Assembly: GCA_963932465.1 (NCBI GenBank)
Contig: OZ010791.1
Location: forward strand, 153,309,915 to 153,373,914
Direction: 5' to 3'
Origin: Maratus speciosus
Taxonomy: Eukaryota; Arthropoda; Arachnida; Araneae; Salticidae
DNA length: 64,000 nucleotides
Part shown: positions 46,961-58,519 of the stretch, in pieces
Layout: each line of letters opens with the position of its first letter
Numbering within the stretch: the stretch's first letter is position 1
Notes under the pieces: model-generated
Told to the model about the DNA's origin: nothing
Databases searched by the model: none
Seen by the model: only the letters and a program-made list of their open reading frames with translations
Made by a program: the position numbers and the translations under genes

Positions 46961-47405
46961 TTCATCTTGTGCATTAGAAGATGTAACCGGTTTCAACTAC
47001 TAGTTCCATCCGGTTGTGCCTGGTCCGTCTAATGTTTCGATGGGATACATCCTATCTGAAGATTCGGGTCGGACGAAACTCCAACTTCCACGTTGAGGAG
47101 TTTAGGACGACCCACTTTGGCACAGCTGTTATTAGGGTTAATTTATGTTGCATGCCTCTTCAAAGGAATTCGGACCTTGCGTATATTTAAAAAAGGGTCT
47201 CGGATTTCAAGGTTGTAGGATGGAGGCTTCAGGTAAACGGCTATCTAAGAGGATGTTGCTTTTGTGATCCATGACTTTTATAAGGATATAAGAATTCTTC
47301 CAGGTCATTTCATCGAATACTCTATATTAAATTTAAAATAAACTGAATAAATAAATAAATATATTTAAACTTTTTTTTTTTAACTGAGAAATATATGTAG
47401 AATAA
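46961..47405. other. GC-richer islet of unknown nature
   Basis: Between 46980 and 47290 base composition is visibly more balanced than around it (CCGGTTTCAACTACTAGTTCC, GGTCGGACGAAACTCC, GAGGAGTTTAGGACGACCC). No frame remains open across it on either strand and I find no TIR. It may be a retroelement fragment or a non-coding RNA exon; neither is supported. Confidence 0.3.
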
Positions 47406-47878
47406 ACAAGTCGGAAATTGTACCTCAAGCGTGGCAAATGAGGTGCGTTCGTAGTATAACTAGTTTTATAAGTATTCAGATCTTGGCGCAATAGCTGTTG
47501 CACTCTCATGCAAAAATGCATGAATACAAAATTTATTGCGAATCTATATATTAAATTCAGTAATACGGAAATAGTAGGACTCCATCTTAAATAGAACGTA
47601 TTCACCATGGCAACCTAGAATCATTACCTATCATGGGATATCATTGAATTAATTACGTATGATAGGATTTAGAATGAAGAAAACTTTTATTAATATTTAA
47701 GTTTTGATTCGATTTTCATAAAGTTTGAAATGACTCTACAAAATTCTGCAACGATTATATGTATTAAATTTTAAACCATTCGGTTGGTTAGTTTTTGCTC
47801 TTTATACGCGGACAGAAGGACAAACCAGACAACGACTATGGGTGCTACGTATTTATATAATTACGAACGCACCTAAAA
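47406..47878 (+). mobile_element. Internal-repeat family copy D, single unit
   Basis: ACAAGTCGGAAATTGTACCTC at the left and ACGAACGCACCTAAAA at the right, with AGGTGCGTTCGTAGTATAAC subterminally. Closest to copy A (13185-14406) and shows that copy's structure without the nested insertion, which fixes the TA duplication of the latter. Contains one internal unit. The minus-strand frame 47333-47608 overlaps it and is not a gene. Confidence 0.8.
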
Positions 47879-48033
47879 AGATGATTGTTTCATGAAAGAA
47901 CGAAGTGGTGGTTTAAAATAATTCTTAATTAAATTTTGTTTCACATTATAAATGTGCTATTGGCGGATTTCTGGTTTAGTATCTTTTCTAGTCATGTGAA
48001 AGAGAGAATTTAAAGGTTTTATAAACGCCTCTC

Positions 48034-48459
48034 TTAAGAGGCTACTTCAGTCAGGCGAAAACAATCGTTCCCTAATGTTACTCCAATGGGAGAAATTTTT
48101 TAAGATATCTCGTTTGCAGTCTAATATTTTTAAATGATTTTTTTTTTTCTTGCATTAGATAGCTGAAATCGATCTTTACATCGGCCGTTTTTTACTTTTT
48201 CGTTTTTGTTTTCAGGTATTTTTCATTAGGACACTTTCAATTTAGGAACCGGTTTCGAAAATGAAAGTGTCCTTGTTAAAAATATGTGTAAACAAAATCG
48301 AAAAAGTAAAAAAGACCTTTGTACAGATCGGTCTCAGTTGTCTAATGAAAAAAAGTCATTTAAAAATATTGACATGCAACCAAGATATCTTTATAAATTT
48401 CTTCCATAGAATTAGCGTTAGCGAACGGGTCTTTTCGCTTGACTGAAGTAGTCTCTTAA
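48034..48459. mobile_element. TTAA-flanked palindromic MITE
   Basis: A 418-bp element (48038-48455) between TTAA at 48034-48037 and 48456-48459. Arms GAGGCTACTTCAGTCAGGCG and, in inverse, GAGACTACTTCAGTCAAGCG match in 18 of 20, and pairing continues inward (AAAGTAAAAAA, CGATTTTG, GACACTTTCA) to near the centre at about 48240. The 61-codon frame at 48261 is in one arm and is not a gene. Confidence 0.85.
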
Positions 48460-48893
48460 ACCGGAGGCACACGCGTAGGATGCGTATAGTTTTTAGTAGG
48501 ATACCGTAGGATGCGTATGGTAGCATTTTGCCACCAATACTTCCAAATAATTATCGTCGCCTTATTTAATCGTAGACAATTTTTACAAATTTCTGTGATA
48601 AAATGTGTCGCAGATTACTTGTCGTAAAATAGTGGTGATAAATATCAAAATAATGCGCATACCCAGGGTACGTTATACCCTGAATGTGGCTATCGAGTTA
48701 ATGTTAAATCCTTAACATTAAAACTCTTCCCAACGCATTGATGAATCGAAAGTTTTGTGTTGAGATGGCTACATGATGGGAAAAAATCTATCTAAAGAAA
48801 ATCATAAACAGCTAGAATAAATGTAAGCATAAGCCATTTTTATAAGTTTTATAAAAATAGCTTCTTCTTCAAATCAAATTGAAAAGGGGGGAA

Positions 48894-48928
<35 letters not shown>

Positions 48929-50033
48929 TAATTATAGACAGTGTAGCACAACATATATATATGTACAGATTATCTAATTTAATACTGAATGCTAAATTTA
49001 TTCTTGTTTGTGCTTTTCTTAATATTGATTTTTTTTTTCATGCCACATATAAAACGTGTAAAATTACGAATTAGTTTTTTTTTTCTTTTGTAATAATGGT
49101 TGGAACTCCTATCAAACAGAGGTCCTGCTATGTTGCCTAGAATATGTTGTTAATATTAAAAAATAAAACGATAAATTTCGACAAAAATGTGCATAATTTT
49201 CAATTAATCTATACGTTTGTTAACTTTCTTAAATTTTTAATGATATATGAGCTGAAAAAAGAAATTACATTTGTTTTAAGTAGAAATCTATAGTATACGT
49301 AGGTTATTCTAATCAAAGGAATACAGTTCAACTTTTTGGATCTGTGACGGGAAAATATTTCTTTTGTTACAGCATAGACCCGGGTTAAGGCTCCAGTTGA
49401 AAAAACGTTCCAGAATACAGTGCTTGTGTTATATCTGTGTAAGAAAACCGCGCTGATTTCTCTTCTCATTCGTATTTGCATGTTTTTGATATTTTTTTCT
49501 TTTTACAAAATGGAAATCAAAATCTATGTTCAAAATCAATTGATTAAATTTTTGATTTTTCTTGCTGTTTGATTATGGTTTCATTTATAATTTTGGAACG
49601 ATGAAAAACGGAGTATTGTTTTAGTCATAGCTTTGTAAAAATCTAATCATGAAAACTTTTGAAAATTTTATAAAAGCGTAAAATAGCTTAATACTTGAAC
49701 TTTTCAGATATTTTTTTTTTTCATAATTTTTATTCCAATTAAGGAATGTGAGATTAGCGCAGAATGATAGCAAATTTTAATGAAAATATAACCAAAATTG
49801 CTAAAATCTCAGCTCCGCCAGATTCCTCCCGTATTATATTGATTGACGAGAAAAACTGCTCTGTATTAGCTCCGTGGGACATCTTTCTGTCAGAGAGAAA
49901 ATATTATTTTCTTTTTAATTTGGACATCTGGAGTCAGGATTTTTATACTGTACTGCAATGTATGTACAGTATATATAAGAATGCAGACTGATATCCTTAC
50001 ATTTTTTATTACGTTTGTGCTACCCTACTCTAT
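48460..50033. other. AT-rich spacer with (GA)n
   Basis: A (GA)n tract lies at 48898-48925. The 90-codon minus-strand frame at 49209-49481 has balanced composition in its first 60 residues but no motif, splice site or homolog I can recognise; I leave it uncalled. A direct repeat of GTAGGATGCGTA(T/G) occurs near 48474-48520. Confidence 0.45.
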
Positions 50034-50461
50034 TTAAGGCTGTTCTTAACTGTTCTGCTCAACAAGCGCACATCGTTTTGACACATTTACAAATTCATTT
50101 TTTAACGAAAAGGTATAAAATTGAAAAGCTTGGCCATGGAAGCAATTTGGAATTGAACTGTTTTTCCTATTTTTTGATTAATCAATTACCTGTTGAGTTA
50201 TAAGCTATTTTGATCACGTGACAAACACGTTTTTCGCCCATCTTGAGTGCTCTTTTTTCCTTCGCACGGAAATTCGGTTCAAAACACCCACTTTGACACT
50301 ATTTTCTGAAAGATCTATTGCGCTTGAAAAAAAAAGGGAAAAAACAGCTCAATTACATAGTTTCTGAACAACAACACCAGCCAGTTTCATGCATTTTCGA
50401 ACAAAAATAAATTAAAACTTATGTCAGAAAGTTGCCCTTTTGGATTTGAGAACACCCTTAA
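50034..50461 (-). mobile_element. TTAA-flanked MITE, GGGTGTATTC family, copy 2
   Basis: A 420-bp element (50038-50457) between TTAA at 50034-50037 and 50458-50461, with ends GGCTGTTCTTA and, in inverse, GGGTGTTCTCA. The reverse complement contains CAAAGTGGGTGTTTTGAACC, matching the internal segment of copy 1 at 8198-8615, so the two are members of one family in opposite orientation. The left part also resembles 10835-10920 (TTTTGACACATTTGCGAATT), probably a third fragment. Confidence 0.7.
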
Positions 50462-50497
50462 CAGCATGATGAGGGCATGTTTCTATTTCAATAACGA

Positions 50498-50648
50498 TCA
50501 CGCACTGATTCTTATTGCAGGTGCAGGTGCATCTGGTTTCGTGAAATAAATTTTGAGGAGTGGCACTTCCACGTTCAAAACCTTGATCTTGGCCTTCTTA
50601 AGCACCTCTCGGGATCTGAGTAGGTTGGCCAACTTAAAAGTTTTGGAA
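50498..50648 (-). CDS. Candidate 3'-terminal exon, unknown protein
   Basis: On the minus strand a pyrimidine-rich tract (about 50649-50690) ends in TTTGTCCAG, an acceptor-like site at 50649. From 50648 a frame of 49 codons runs to TGA at 50500-50498. It reads SKTFKLANLLRSREVLKKAK, IKVLNVEVPLLKIYFTKPD and APAPAIRISA, with a composition (Lys, Leu, Val, AAG and CTC codons) unlike neighbouring AT-rich chance frames. I do not recognise the family. No polyadenylation signal is obvious just downstream. It could be a real last exon of a minus-strand gene whose other exons lie to the right, or a retro-fragment. Confidence 0.35.
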
Positions 50649-50962
50649 CTGGACAAACTCAAAGAAAATAAAAGAGATGGGGGTGGGGGGGGGGGGTACA
50701 GAAACTGATTTTACCAAAATCTATACGCACCAAGTTGACTTTACATATACTGAATTTTTAATATCTTTGAAATACTGAAATCGCTTTATTTCAGTTTAAA
50801 TACTATTTAAAGCATTATTTAACACTTTTTACTTCTATTGCAAAAAAATAAAATTTTTGTGTGTTTTGTTCAAAATTTGAAACTAATTTAAACATGAGAA
50901 AATGCGTCTGTTGGAAATTGATATTAAATATTTATAAAGAATCTGTCCCATCTGTGCGCATG

Positions 50963-52030
50963 TACAGTCGTGGAAAATAAAAGTAAGCACCCTCTACTAA
51001 CTCCTTAATAAATTATCGTAGAAGAAAGCTACTGGTACCGAACGATTGGAAATAAAGTTTACTTTTAAATGATGTATATAAAATTTTCTTAGGGGGCCAT
51101 CTACATATTAAAACGATCCCAAACTTCATTTTTTTTCAATGGCAATACCCAATTTTAACAAGATATTTCAAATTTTCGGTTCAAACTATGCTTAGACACC
51201 AAATTTCAAGTCATTTGAATAATAAGTTTTTGAATTATAACCATTCAAAATTTAGTGCTGGTAATGTTAAATTACATTTTCATATTTTTATTAATATCTC
51301 CTGAAACTATACTCCTAATGTGCTAATTTTTTGTGTAGCAATAATACTAAAATATCCAAACATAAATACGCTGAATTTGCAATTTTTATAATTTTTCGAT
51401 ATGAATTATAAATTATGAAATTAATATTCGAAAAAAATATGAATGGCAACCTACAATTTTTTTGATGGATTTAAATTTATTAAGTCCTGCTTTATGGAAA
51501 TCCAAAATTTCACATTTTTCTTCCAAGTAGTTTTCAAATTATGCTTAAAAAACGGCAAAATGATGGTTTAAGGGGCCATCTATGATACAAGTGACTAGAT
51601 ATTTTGAAATTTCTTATGCTATCCTGTAGTCTAGCAGTCTTCAATGAGTGTGCTTAAGATGCCTTGATCAAGAAGGGGGCTCTCTCGGTCAGCAATCAAG
51701 TACCGAACTTCCATTTGGATACAGCCCCTAAAATACGCTTGTTTTAAAATAATTAAGTTCTCGGAAACTTATCGTGCGAATTGCATAAAAATTTGTTTTT
51801 AAGCTAATTGAAGGGTGTGGAGTTCATTTACGCTGTCAGAATTGTGTACTGCTATTGAAAAAAACAAAGTTATGGTTCGTTTTAATATGTAGATGGCCCC
51901 TAAGCAAATTTTATATACGTCATTTAAAAGTAGACTTTATTACCAATCGTGTAAGACCAGTAATTTCCTTCTACGATAATTTTTTGCAGAGTTAGTAAGG
52001 GGTGTTTACTTTTTTTTCCCCACGACTGTA
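50963..52030. mobile_element. 1.06-kb Tc1/mariner-like element with ~150-bp TIRs
   Basis: The element 50965-52028 is flanked by TA on both sides. The ends CAGTCGTGGAAAATAAAAGT and, in inverse, CAGTCGTGGGGAAAAAAAAGT begin TIRs that stay similar for about 150 bp, through TTATCGTAGAAG, TTACTTTTAAATGA and GGGGCCATCTACATATTAAA. CAGTCGTGG...AAAAGTA tips fit Tc1-like elements. No transposase frame remains. AGGGGCCATCTA also recurs once internally near 51570. Confidence 0.85.
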
Positions 52031-52850
52031 CGTTCATATGCTTCTTTTTAGATCTTATTGATTTTTTAACGAAAGTGAGTATCGTCTTCAGTCGTTGTTA
52101 ATTATAGCCCTAAATGAAGGTAAAAGAATGAAAAAGACGTCAGAAAGAATCGATACATTTTCAATGTCTTATCTGTGCTCAGCAACATTGGAATTTTCGT
52201 TCGTGATGTAACTTTTAAGAATCAAAACCTATTTTGATGAGGATATTTTTTTTATGCTAATAATTTAGATCTGTTGTATACCTTGGTGCCGTTTAAGTCA
52301 CGGATATTAGTCAAAAAATTAAAGTTAGGTTCTCGTTTTAACGTATGACCTTTTTCTTGATTCTTTCATTGAAAATCTTCCATAATTTTTATGAAATATT
52401 AAATTAACTTTATAGTGTCTTAAGATTCTGTTTGTCTTATATTCATGGATACGGGTCAAGAAATTAGGTGGACAATATCAGGGAGTGCAAAAATGGGCTT
52501 AACCCTTTTCTGGTGTTAGCGGTTTCACAGACAGATGCTTTTTGCAATTTTCAGAATTTTGAGTTTAACTATAGATACTAGAGAAATTTTGTTTCGTTTG
52601 GAGCCCTATGATGCTATCGCTGGAGATTTCTTAATACGTGAATTTTAATTATGATAGTACTCCTGTTCATAAAGTTTAGTATATGGTATAGTTGACTTTC
52701 ATGTCCCTGAATAATAATTTTTATTTTAGTACATGTTCTTGTGTTTATTATTATTATTATTATTATTATTTCATATACTGAGGAACATCCCATTGCATGA
52801 TTGCATAACAATATTAACGAGATAAATAAGTTTTAGACGATGTTGGGGGT
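52031..52850. other. AT-rich spacer with (TTA)n
   Basis: A (TTA)n microsatellite is at 52745-52770. No TIR pair, exon or RNA gene recognised. Confidence 0.45.
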
Positions 52851-52865
52851 CCAAATACCAGGAAA

Positions 52866-53500
52866 ACTCCTATACCGTCCCGTGTCCCTGATGCTGATTT
52901 TTAAGTTTAGAGCTGTCTGTATAAAATTGTTTCAATAAAAATAATTCGATGTAATTTTTTTCCGAAACTGGAACTATTGTTTTATATAAATATGTAGTAA
53001 AAAATTAACATGCACACATTTTTAGGGTTGTTATTATTTTTTAAACTCTGTCCCTGGGTTTTAGATTCCTTACCGTTCCTCTTCTAAAATTATACAGAAA
53101 ATCATTTCAGATGTAGCCACAGAATTTTCTTTCAACTTTTTTCTCATGCACAGAAGTATGCTAGAGAAAGAATGTCTAAAATTCTTTGACAGGAAATTTA
53201 CTGCAGACTTTAAATCAGCATTTAAATATCAATTTCAAGCATCGTGGCTTTATTGGTAGTCTTACCGTCTCCAAGGTTTATTCCTGCACTTTTCGAGATT
53301 TTTTTTTTTTTTTTTTTTTTTAATCTAATGCAAATAACTGTTTCTAAAAACCAATGAACATTATGACTACCACTTAGTCTTAACATGATTTGCCTAAAAT
53401 AGATGGTAATTTCCCTTACCGTCCCATTTTTTCCCATTTCGTCCCTTTTTTCCTATACCGTCCCCCCTTTTTTTTACCTTACCGTCCCTTCTTTTAAAAC
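52866..53500. repeat. Scattered TACCGTCCC motifs, clustered at 53410-53490
   Basis: TACCGTCCC or close variants occur at about 52873, 53070, 53263, 53415, 53455 and 53480. The final cluster repeats CCNTACCGTCCC plus a T run about every 20-23 bp, giving a short minisatellite-like array. Multiple direct copies of a G/C motif near one edge resemble subterminal transposase-binding sites, but no opposite end was found. Confidence 0.45.
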
Positions 53501-53743
53501 CCCTTTAAGACAATGTTCTACCAAAATTTTGTACTAAAAATACTACATTGTTATTATTTCTTATTTGAATGTCCTGTGGGTACTATGCAAATTCATTATA
53601 AGCAAAATTTTACAAGAAAATAAAAAGTTTTAGTGAGTAAAATGGTAAGGAAAATTAAACTCGCAAGTTTAACATAAACCTCAGTTAAATAAAAGTTTTT
53701 TCGCTGCTGACCATTTTTTCTTTATTTTGAATCATTAAGGCAT

Positions 53744-54022
53744 TTGTCTATGAGATTAAAATGTTATTTTAGCAAGTTTAATTTCACCAGATTTTTATTC
53801 CCGAAAGTCAAAAAAGATTGTGAGAATGCCCCATATAAACAGTATCCTACAAGTTACTTTTGCCTTTCATGCATCTATCAAACAGTCTCAGAGACCGCTT
53901 ACAGTAGCTATATGACGGTTTTTGTCACTGTAGTTAAAGGTACTAATCAAGAAACGTTGATGAATACTGATTTAGGAGAAAATAGACTGGGTAGATCACT
54001 CAGAAATTGGAAAGTCCGTTAA
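53744..54022 (+). pseudogene. Possible decayed reading frame, unknown
   Basis: A 92-codon plus-strand frame reads KKDCENAPYKQYPTSYFCLS in its middle, with Cys/Tyr/Thr-rich protein-like composition. Near its end a different frame gives EKIDWVDHSEIGKSVKKLAD, which looks more natural, suggesting a frameshift. No domain is recognisable and no splice sites frame it clearly. It may be a relic of a transposase or host gene. A protein search of all three frames over 53740-54060 would decide. Confidence 0.25.
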
Positions 54023-54059
54023 AAAACTGGCCGACAGTGAATGGCAACCTTTTATTATT

Positions 54060-54352
54060 TTTTTCTTATGTTGATTCCTCAAAAGACTTCCGATGGCTGA
54101 AATCTACGTCAGAATTTTTTCTTCCCAGTAATGATGTGCAATCTCAATTGAAAACTCTCTGAAAACACACTAATAGTTAAAGTGATAACAAGAACGTGGT
54201 AAAAGTTGCTGGATTGCTCGTTATTAATTTTTATTGTAACCTATATAGCCCTAAATTATCTATTGCACCGCTAAGCCATCATCAAAGAAAGGATCTTGTA
54301 TTTCAACCGCGCTTTTCAGCAATATGAAGAACTTTTTATTCTTATGTTATTG

Positions 54353-54387
<35 letters not shown>

Positions 54388-56217
54388 ACAGGTGTTCACT
54401 TTCACCAAACGTGAAAAAAGTTCTGGGATTTCCAGCTAATTGCATAACTGACATGTAAGGTTTACGCGATGTTAAAAAAGGGATAACTAATAAAGGTCAG
54501 CTTATCGCAACTAAACTTTAGTAAAATGGAAAATTCGTATTCAAACGGGAGTGTTTAATATTTAATGTGTGTAAGTAAAAAGTGTTATTTTGATTCAAAA
54601 AATAGAAGTTTAAAGATTAAAAGTTTATAAATGAACCAAATGATTGTATTTTATTTTCATATTAAAACTTACCTTCTTAAGTCTGACAGATTAATTTTGC
54701 TGCCAGTTAGCCAGATAAGCTAATAGTTTGTGTTCTTTAGATGGATAATTTGTAATTCATAATCTGGAAAATATGTATTGTTTGATTGAAAGTATCAATA
54801 CAAATAGTCTGAATATCTTGATCATAATTGTATTATCATTTGAAATGTAATATCACAATACACAGTAGCGCACAGTTTATAATACAGTATACAATATAGA
54901 GTATTGTTTAATATTTTCTACCTCAAGTATTATACGGAAAAGCAAAAGCGCGTAAAATAGTAAAACCACGCACTTTATTGTTACTTGCTTCTTAAAGCCA
55001 GGTTTTCCAACACGATTTAATGTAGACTTTGCGTAAATGCTTTTCAATGATCCTTGTACCATAATATCTCTTTAAATATATGAATAGTTCATCACATATT
55101 TATTAATAAAAAATTACTTATAAAAAGTCCCATCATCCTGTTTTAACCCAAAGACGGGGTAAAATCGCATAGATATGTTAATCTTATGACAATGATAAGG
55201 TTTAGACTTTCTTTTCCAAAATAGCAATATATTTTATTTTAGACTTTAACTGAGAACCAAACTAATAACATTTCAATTAAAAGTCTAATGATTTATCAAC
55301 TTTAGTAAAATTAATATTTTGTCCATGTAGTTTCGATTGCCTTTTCTCCAAGCATTGTTTACGGTCTGTCCAATTATTGTTTTCCAATTCATATATATAT
55401 TTTTTTATCTGACGTAGGATATTCGGTTTTACCCCAAGAGAAGGATAATCGCAAAACAAATCATAAAATTGCACCTTTAAGCGCTAGCAACAGTTTCGTT
55501 GTGGGATATAAAACCTTCTAAAATATGTTACACACAGTAATGTAAAACGTTTCAATAACTTTAAGTGTGTTCCTATTTTAGATTTTTCTTTTAAACTAAC
55601 AAACATTGAAACAAAAGCGATAAAATGAACTTTCCAACATAGAAACTACAGAAATGCTAGTTGCTTCTTCTTCGTCTTGCCTAGAATTAAGTATTTCAAT
55701 CATTACCCTACAGGGCTATTCAAATTGAGTCAAATTGGATATTCGGTTTTCATCCAATTATACGCTTTTACTCTACTTTCCCCTATAACTCTAAAAGCTT
55801 TTCAATAACTTTTTTCAAAATAAATATTAATGATATGTGAGCATTTCTTTATCTCTTGTAACTTTCGACCAAAAAATAAAAATAATAAAAAATAGTATTA
55901 GTTAAAAAAAAAAAAAAAAAAAACTGTAAAAGTGCTTTACGGATAATTAAATATTATTACAGTCTTCTTCTCTCATTAAGATTTAAGATATTTTGTAAAA
56001 ACTGGCACATTTTCTTGAAATGAATGTAGAATTTTTCAGGCGAATACGCTAAGAACAATTATATGCACTAGTCACATCTCGAACAATAAAATGCAGTTAC
56101 GAAACCGCAGCGAAAACCGTAGGATATATGTATATATCAATAAAATTCATAAAGATGTCTCTAATATCTCAAGCAATGGCTTGAAAATTCTCTGATTTGG
56201 CTCACAATTTCCGTATA
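54060..56217. other. AT-rich region with A runs, no firm feature
   Basis: A runs lie at 54358-54385 and about 55903-55922. GACGGGGTAAAATCGCATAG (55153) and GGTTTTACCCCAAGAGAAGG (55424) are partly inverse and could be the ends of an old element of about 300 bp. The 55700-55785 stretch resembles 38270-38345. No coding exon recognised; frames at 54877 and 55277 are discounted. Confidence 0.4.
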
Positions 56218-56392
56218 TACAGGGCTGCCACAGATAACTATTTTTATATTCTGTTAGCACCAGTATTTTTCTAATATGAATTTTGAAGTATATTTCTCTT
56301 GCAAATGTTGTCAAAGTGTGTGTTAAGGATTTGTGTTTTAATAAAGTAGTGCCACTAAGAATTAAAAAATAGTCTCCTGTGGCAGCCCTGTA
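56218..56392. mobile_element. TA-flanked MITE with CAGGGCTGCCACAG ends
   Basis: A 171-bp element (56220-56390) with CAGGGCTGCCACAG at the left and its perfect inverse at the right, next to TA on both sides within TATATA. Inner blocks AACTATTTTTA and AAAAAATAGTC extend the pairing. A compact Tc1/mariner-type MITE without coding content. Confidence 0.85.
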
Positions 56393-57710
56393 TATATATT
56401 TTTGTCAGGTCATCTTTACAAAACATTTTTTATGATGTAATCGTAATTATCTTGAATATACTTAATATCTCACTTTTTATTACATCTACGGGTCGCAGTT
56501 TTTGCAACTGCAAAATAAAAATTTAATTCCAAGGTCATGCTTTAAACAGTGTAGATTAACTAGCACATTTTTTAGACTAAAAGTCTGTAAAATGATATGA
56601 TATGAAAGGGCCGATTAGCAGAAGCGATTTCTGACATTTCACAATGCTATATTTTGAGTTGAAAAATTAATTTTTGTCCTTTATTTTTTTATTAACTTAT
56701 TTACTAATATATATATTTATTTATTTATTTAACAAAATTTTTCTGCGTATGGATTAAACTTTTCTGAAATTCCCGTTTGTAGTATTTTCAATCTTAAAAA
56801 GTAACCAAACGAATTAATCAGAGTCGAGGTGTGGTCAAATGTCAAATATCATATCATTTTACCGTAATTCTTCGCAGTATATGTGCCTAAATTTCGTATT
56901 ATTTACCTTCAAAATAAAATTTATGCCATTATGATGAATACAAAGAGCAATCATCATTTTTTGCTTCCTTAACTTAGCTATACGAAACTACCAAATGACA
57001 AATTTCAAAGATAATTGATTTAAACAGCACCTGAAAGAATAAATCAACCTTAGGTGTGGTCGCCATATGTATCCATTTACTGTAATCTTTTATTTTTATA
57101 TATAAGACATACTCATAGGTCGAATGAAGTTACCTTTATATTTTTCTTCAGCGACACAATAAACCCACTCGATTAAATAAATTATGCAAACTGATACAAA
57201 GTTGCAACTATTTAAGGCGATTAGCGAAAATAGTTTCCCGTAAGGAAAATACTCTAAAAACGCTTTTAATAATTTGGTCATAAAACTGTTAAGTACTCTA
57301 CGCAGAGAAATATTGTCGCAAAACGAAATAATGTAAAATCAGATAAGAATATTCGATATATTTATATATTCAATCATTGTACTTAAAAAATTAAAAGAAA
57401 CTTGCTTTTAATTTCGCTGTGCAAAACTCCGCATTTTCAGTACAATGTTTTACCACCAATACTGAACTGCTGAGAGATTATAAAATAGGATTGTATACTT
57501 TTTTTAAATTCTTGTATGTTTTATTTCCTATGTCTCTTTTTTAAGTGGAAATCAAAGCAATTTAAAGTCATTTTTCTGCTACTTACGTTTTTCATTATAT
57601 GCCATTCAAATATTTCTGTATTTTTTTTACTTTCCTTATAGCTACAAACATTTTGCCTTAATTACTATATCTTGTGAATTTTAGTTGCCTATGAATGAAT
57701 TGGATTATGA
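56393..57710. other. AT-rich spacer with a weak foldback
   Basis: TAAAATGATATGATATGA near 56589 pairs with ATATCATATCATTTTAC near 56848, suggesting an old foldback of about 280 bp. An (AT)/(ATTT) patch lies near 56708-56730. No coding exon seen. Confidence 0.4.
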
Positions 57711-57888
57711 TACAGTCAAACCTCGTTAGCACGAACACGCTTAACGCGAATTACTTTTAGCACGAACTGTTTCTGATTGCCCCATCCAGTTGTATGTAAT
57801 ATATTTAAGTTCGGATAACATGAACTACTTTTAACACAAATAAAAAAAGTTTCCCAATGAATGTTCACCTTAACGATGTTCGACTGTA
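57711..57888. mobile_element. Pogo/Tigger-like MITE
   Basis: A 174-bp element (57713-57886) flanked by TA. The ends CAGTCAAACCTCGTTAGCAC and, in inverse, CAGTCGAACATCGTTAAGGT are typical of pogo/Tigger TIRs (CAGTCGAACCTCG.TA). Internal CACGAAC/GCGAATTAC/GGATAACATGAAC phrases repeat the tip motif. No transposase. Confidence 0.85.
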
Positions 57889-58519
57889 TTACATTTCAAC
57901 AAAAGAAACCATTGGTACTATAAATATTTAAATATTCTTCTCATTATTTCAGTAACTTTAGATACAGAACCTTAACATAATGTTCAGCATTAAATCTCAT
58001 TTCATATTCATACGAGTATATTTAAAGAGACTTTAATCACCATTTATAGGCTAATGAAAAAAGATGCATTCAAAAGTTATGATTTTTAATAAGGGATAAT
58101 CATATTTCAGGAAACGTCTTGAAGATTCGCTTCTTAAAAAGTTTTATTTACGAACATTATTGTGCATCATATGAGTGCCAGAAAGTATCCTGAAAATTCA
58201 ATAATTATCACGCATTGTTGTTGTTTTTTTCGAGATTGTTTAATGTTGCCATGGAGATCAGTTTTGGTTGAATAAAGGAAGGTCCCAAACACGGGGGAAA
58301 AAAAAAATATATATATATATGGACACCTCGGGCACGCAGATTTTGTCCGCTACTTGGATGTGTCCTCTTTTCAGAGATAGAAATATACAAGTTTGTATTT
58401 CTTATGGGTTGAAGAGGCTTTCATTAAGAAGAGGTTGCAAAAGACCGTATACAAAAAACACAAGAGATAGCTAAGATTGAAATCCGCTGTTCGGGAGTGT
58501 TCGTTAGGGATGTTTTACT
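57889..58519. other. AT-rich spacer, short (AT)n
   Basis: An A run plus (AT)n lies at about 58299-58320. Overlapping frames on both strands (58208-58474) surround it and carry no recognisable motif. Nothing else is supported. Confidence 0.4.
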
